A DNA stretch of 40,113 nucleotides from Bacteroidia bacterium. GTDB lineage: Bacteria; Bacteroidota; Bacteroidia; AKYH767-A; OLB10. The stretch covers positions 1 to 40,113 of the forward strand of contig JAEUTI010000079.1 in NCBI GenBank assembly GCA_016788065.1, in the 5' to 3' direction. Positions 39,480 to 40,113 of this stretch are shown in pieces; within the stretch, counting starts at the first letter, position 1; every line of letters begins with the position of its first letter. The notes under the pieces were generated by a model. That model was not told where the DNA came from. It worked only from the letters and a program-made list of their open reading frames with translations, and did no database searches. Made by a program: the position numbers and the translations under genes.

Positions 39480-39982
39480 GAAGATGCTTTGAGAATGGCA
39501 AAGGTAATAAATAAAGTTTTTATTGGTATTCCTGAGTTAAAAGAGGCTTCTACAAAAAATTTGGTAATTTGATGGTTTGATGATTTGATGATTGGTGTTT
39601 CTGAGTTAAAAAATGTGATCCCTGCAAGAAACGAGGCGGGGTGACTGCAAATAAGTGGCAAGCGCTGCCCTGAGCGAAGTCGAATGGGCGTTGCCCTGAG
39701 CGAAGTCGAAGGTCGGTGGTTTGGTGATTGGTGCTCCTGAGTCAAAAGATGTCACTGCACTTGAGTTGTAAGTTTAAAGTTGGAGAGGCTTTTGCCTGAA
39801 TGAAATTTCGTTTTTCACAAACGATTTACTATGTGAATGGTAAAATTGTTAGCTTTTAGCTTTCATTATGATTTATTGAATACTGATTAGCAAGAATTGA
39901 ATAGTGAATAGTGACATTTAGTTCAAGCATCACTTTGATTCTGCGAAAAGTTTATCTAGCATCTATCATTTATAATCACTAG
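39480..39982. repeat. Intergenic stretch with short dispersed repeats
   Basis: About 500 bases without a credible gene. Two copies of GCCCTGAGCGAAGTCGAA at 39667-39684 and 39693-39710, a motif scattered through many bacterial genomes. Three copies of TTGGTG-T-CTGAGT-AAAA near 39522, 39591 and 39728. A run of TTTGATGATTTGATGATT at about 39572. The right end carries ATCTATCATTTATAATCACT, roughly the reverse of the GATAGATGATAAATGAT motif at 127, 172 and 21478. Confidence 0.65.
39499..39506 (-). promoter_or_regulatory. -7 box of the aldehyde dehydrogenase gene
   Basis: TACCTTTG on the minus strand, a full TAnnTTTG match, 19 nt before the ATG at 39479. No clear -33 element. Confidence 0.42.
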
Positions 39983-40113
39983 TGTCCGGTAAAAAAGGCA
40001 AAAGGAGACCGAAGTCTCCTTAAGAGTTAGTATGTTTGTTAAGCACAACCAAAACAAACTCTAACTATGAACAAAAGTACATTTTTTACCGGACAGCCAA
40101 TACTAGGTCAACT
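39983..40113 (+). mobile_element. IS4-family insertion sequence, left end, cut by the window
   Basis: The left terminal repeat begins TGTCCGGTAAAAAA at 39983. A leader of about 70 nt holds a GGAGAC-CGAA-GTCTCC hairpin (40004-40019) and an imperfect inverted repeat (GTTAGTATGTTTGTT / AACAAACTCTAAC) right before the transposase ATG. The remainder of the element lies outside the window. Insertion was into the repeat-rich stretch next to CACTAG. Confidence 0.8.
40067..40113 (+). CDS. IS4-family transposase (DUF4372 type), N-terminus only
   Basis: The visible 15 codons read MNKSTFFTGQPILGQ, the well-known opening of IS4-family transposases with an N-terminal DUF4372 domain in Bacteroidota. It would encode the DDE transposase of the element starting at 39983. 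Codons 6-10 (FFTGQ) are spelled TTTTTTACCGGACA, the exact reverse complement of the element's terminal repeat. The gene is truncated only by the window edge; whether it is intact cannot be judged. Confidence 0.8.
   Translation, partial: MNKSTFFTGQPILGQ

Noticed and set aside
39464..39745. 93-codon minus-strand frame overlapping the aldehyde dehydrogenase start
   Set aside because: Composed of dispersed repeats (GCCCTGAGCGAAGTCGAA and TTTGATGATT runs), with no recognisable protein features.

Overview
The window reads as a chromosomal segment of a Bacteroidota bacterium, probably near Chitinophagales/Sphingobacteriia. The evidence is two proteins with type IX secretion (T9SS) C-terminal sorting domains plus a remnant of a third, about ten TAnnTTTG-type -7 promoter boxes just upstream of starts, CarboxypepD_reg/TonB-plug and sigma/anti-sigma-TPR proteins, and an IS4-family element of the DUF4372 type common in this phylum. 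Base composition is AT-rich and genes are tightly packed outside the repeat zones.

Layout. Positions 1-2740 are a repeat-rich accessory zone: nine copies of a ~75-bp repeat, two kinds of long-stem hairpin and CTCATT-type microsatellite, bracketing a single kinase-like gene. 2740-4500 carries a T9SS-exported beta-propeller-like protein and the decayed tail of a second. 4965-7019 encodes a glutamine-amidotransferase/ATP-grasp-like pair. 7029-20415 is the centrepiece: a minus-strand operon cysC-cysD-cysN-cysQ-flippase-sulfotransferase-polymerase-GT4-sulfotransferase-sulfotransferase, with a fourth sulfotransferase and a lipoprotein glycosidase next to its distal end. The operon makes PAPS (CysDN, CysC), spends it on glycan sulfation, removes the inhibitory by-product PAP (CysQ), and flips and polymerises the repeat unit. 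It is best explained as a sulfated exopolysaccharide or capsule locus. No sulfate-reduction genes are present.

20655-25361 holds two small uncharacterised proteins, another T9SS protein and the housekeeping cluster prs-rplY-pth. At 25611 lies tRNA-Leu(CAA), followed by a striking tandem array of five units (four complete, exact 214-bp period, plus one truncated). Each unit is a broken copy of the tRNA 3' three-quarters, its terminator and spacer, with the 16-bp palindrome CCCGATAGCTATCGGG embedded at three fixed positions. This is the most unusual structure in the window. glyS follows.

28382-33073 contains an ECF sigma factor/anti-sigma pair divergent from a YfbK-like VWA protein and a TonB-plug protein that has no beta-barrel. 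33204-35951 encodes a pair of exported M16 peptidases, one catalytic and one lacking the zinc motif. 36144-39479 holds a lipoprotein, a cyclase-family hydrolase, a YjbR-like protein and an aldehyde dehydrogenase, possibly linked to tryptophan/kynurenine breakdown. After 500 bp of short repeats, the window ends in the first 131 bp of an IS4-family insertion sequence.

All functional calls come from reading motifs by eye; no database search was run.
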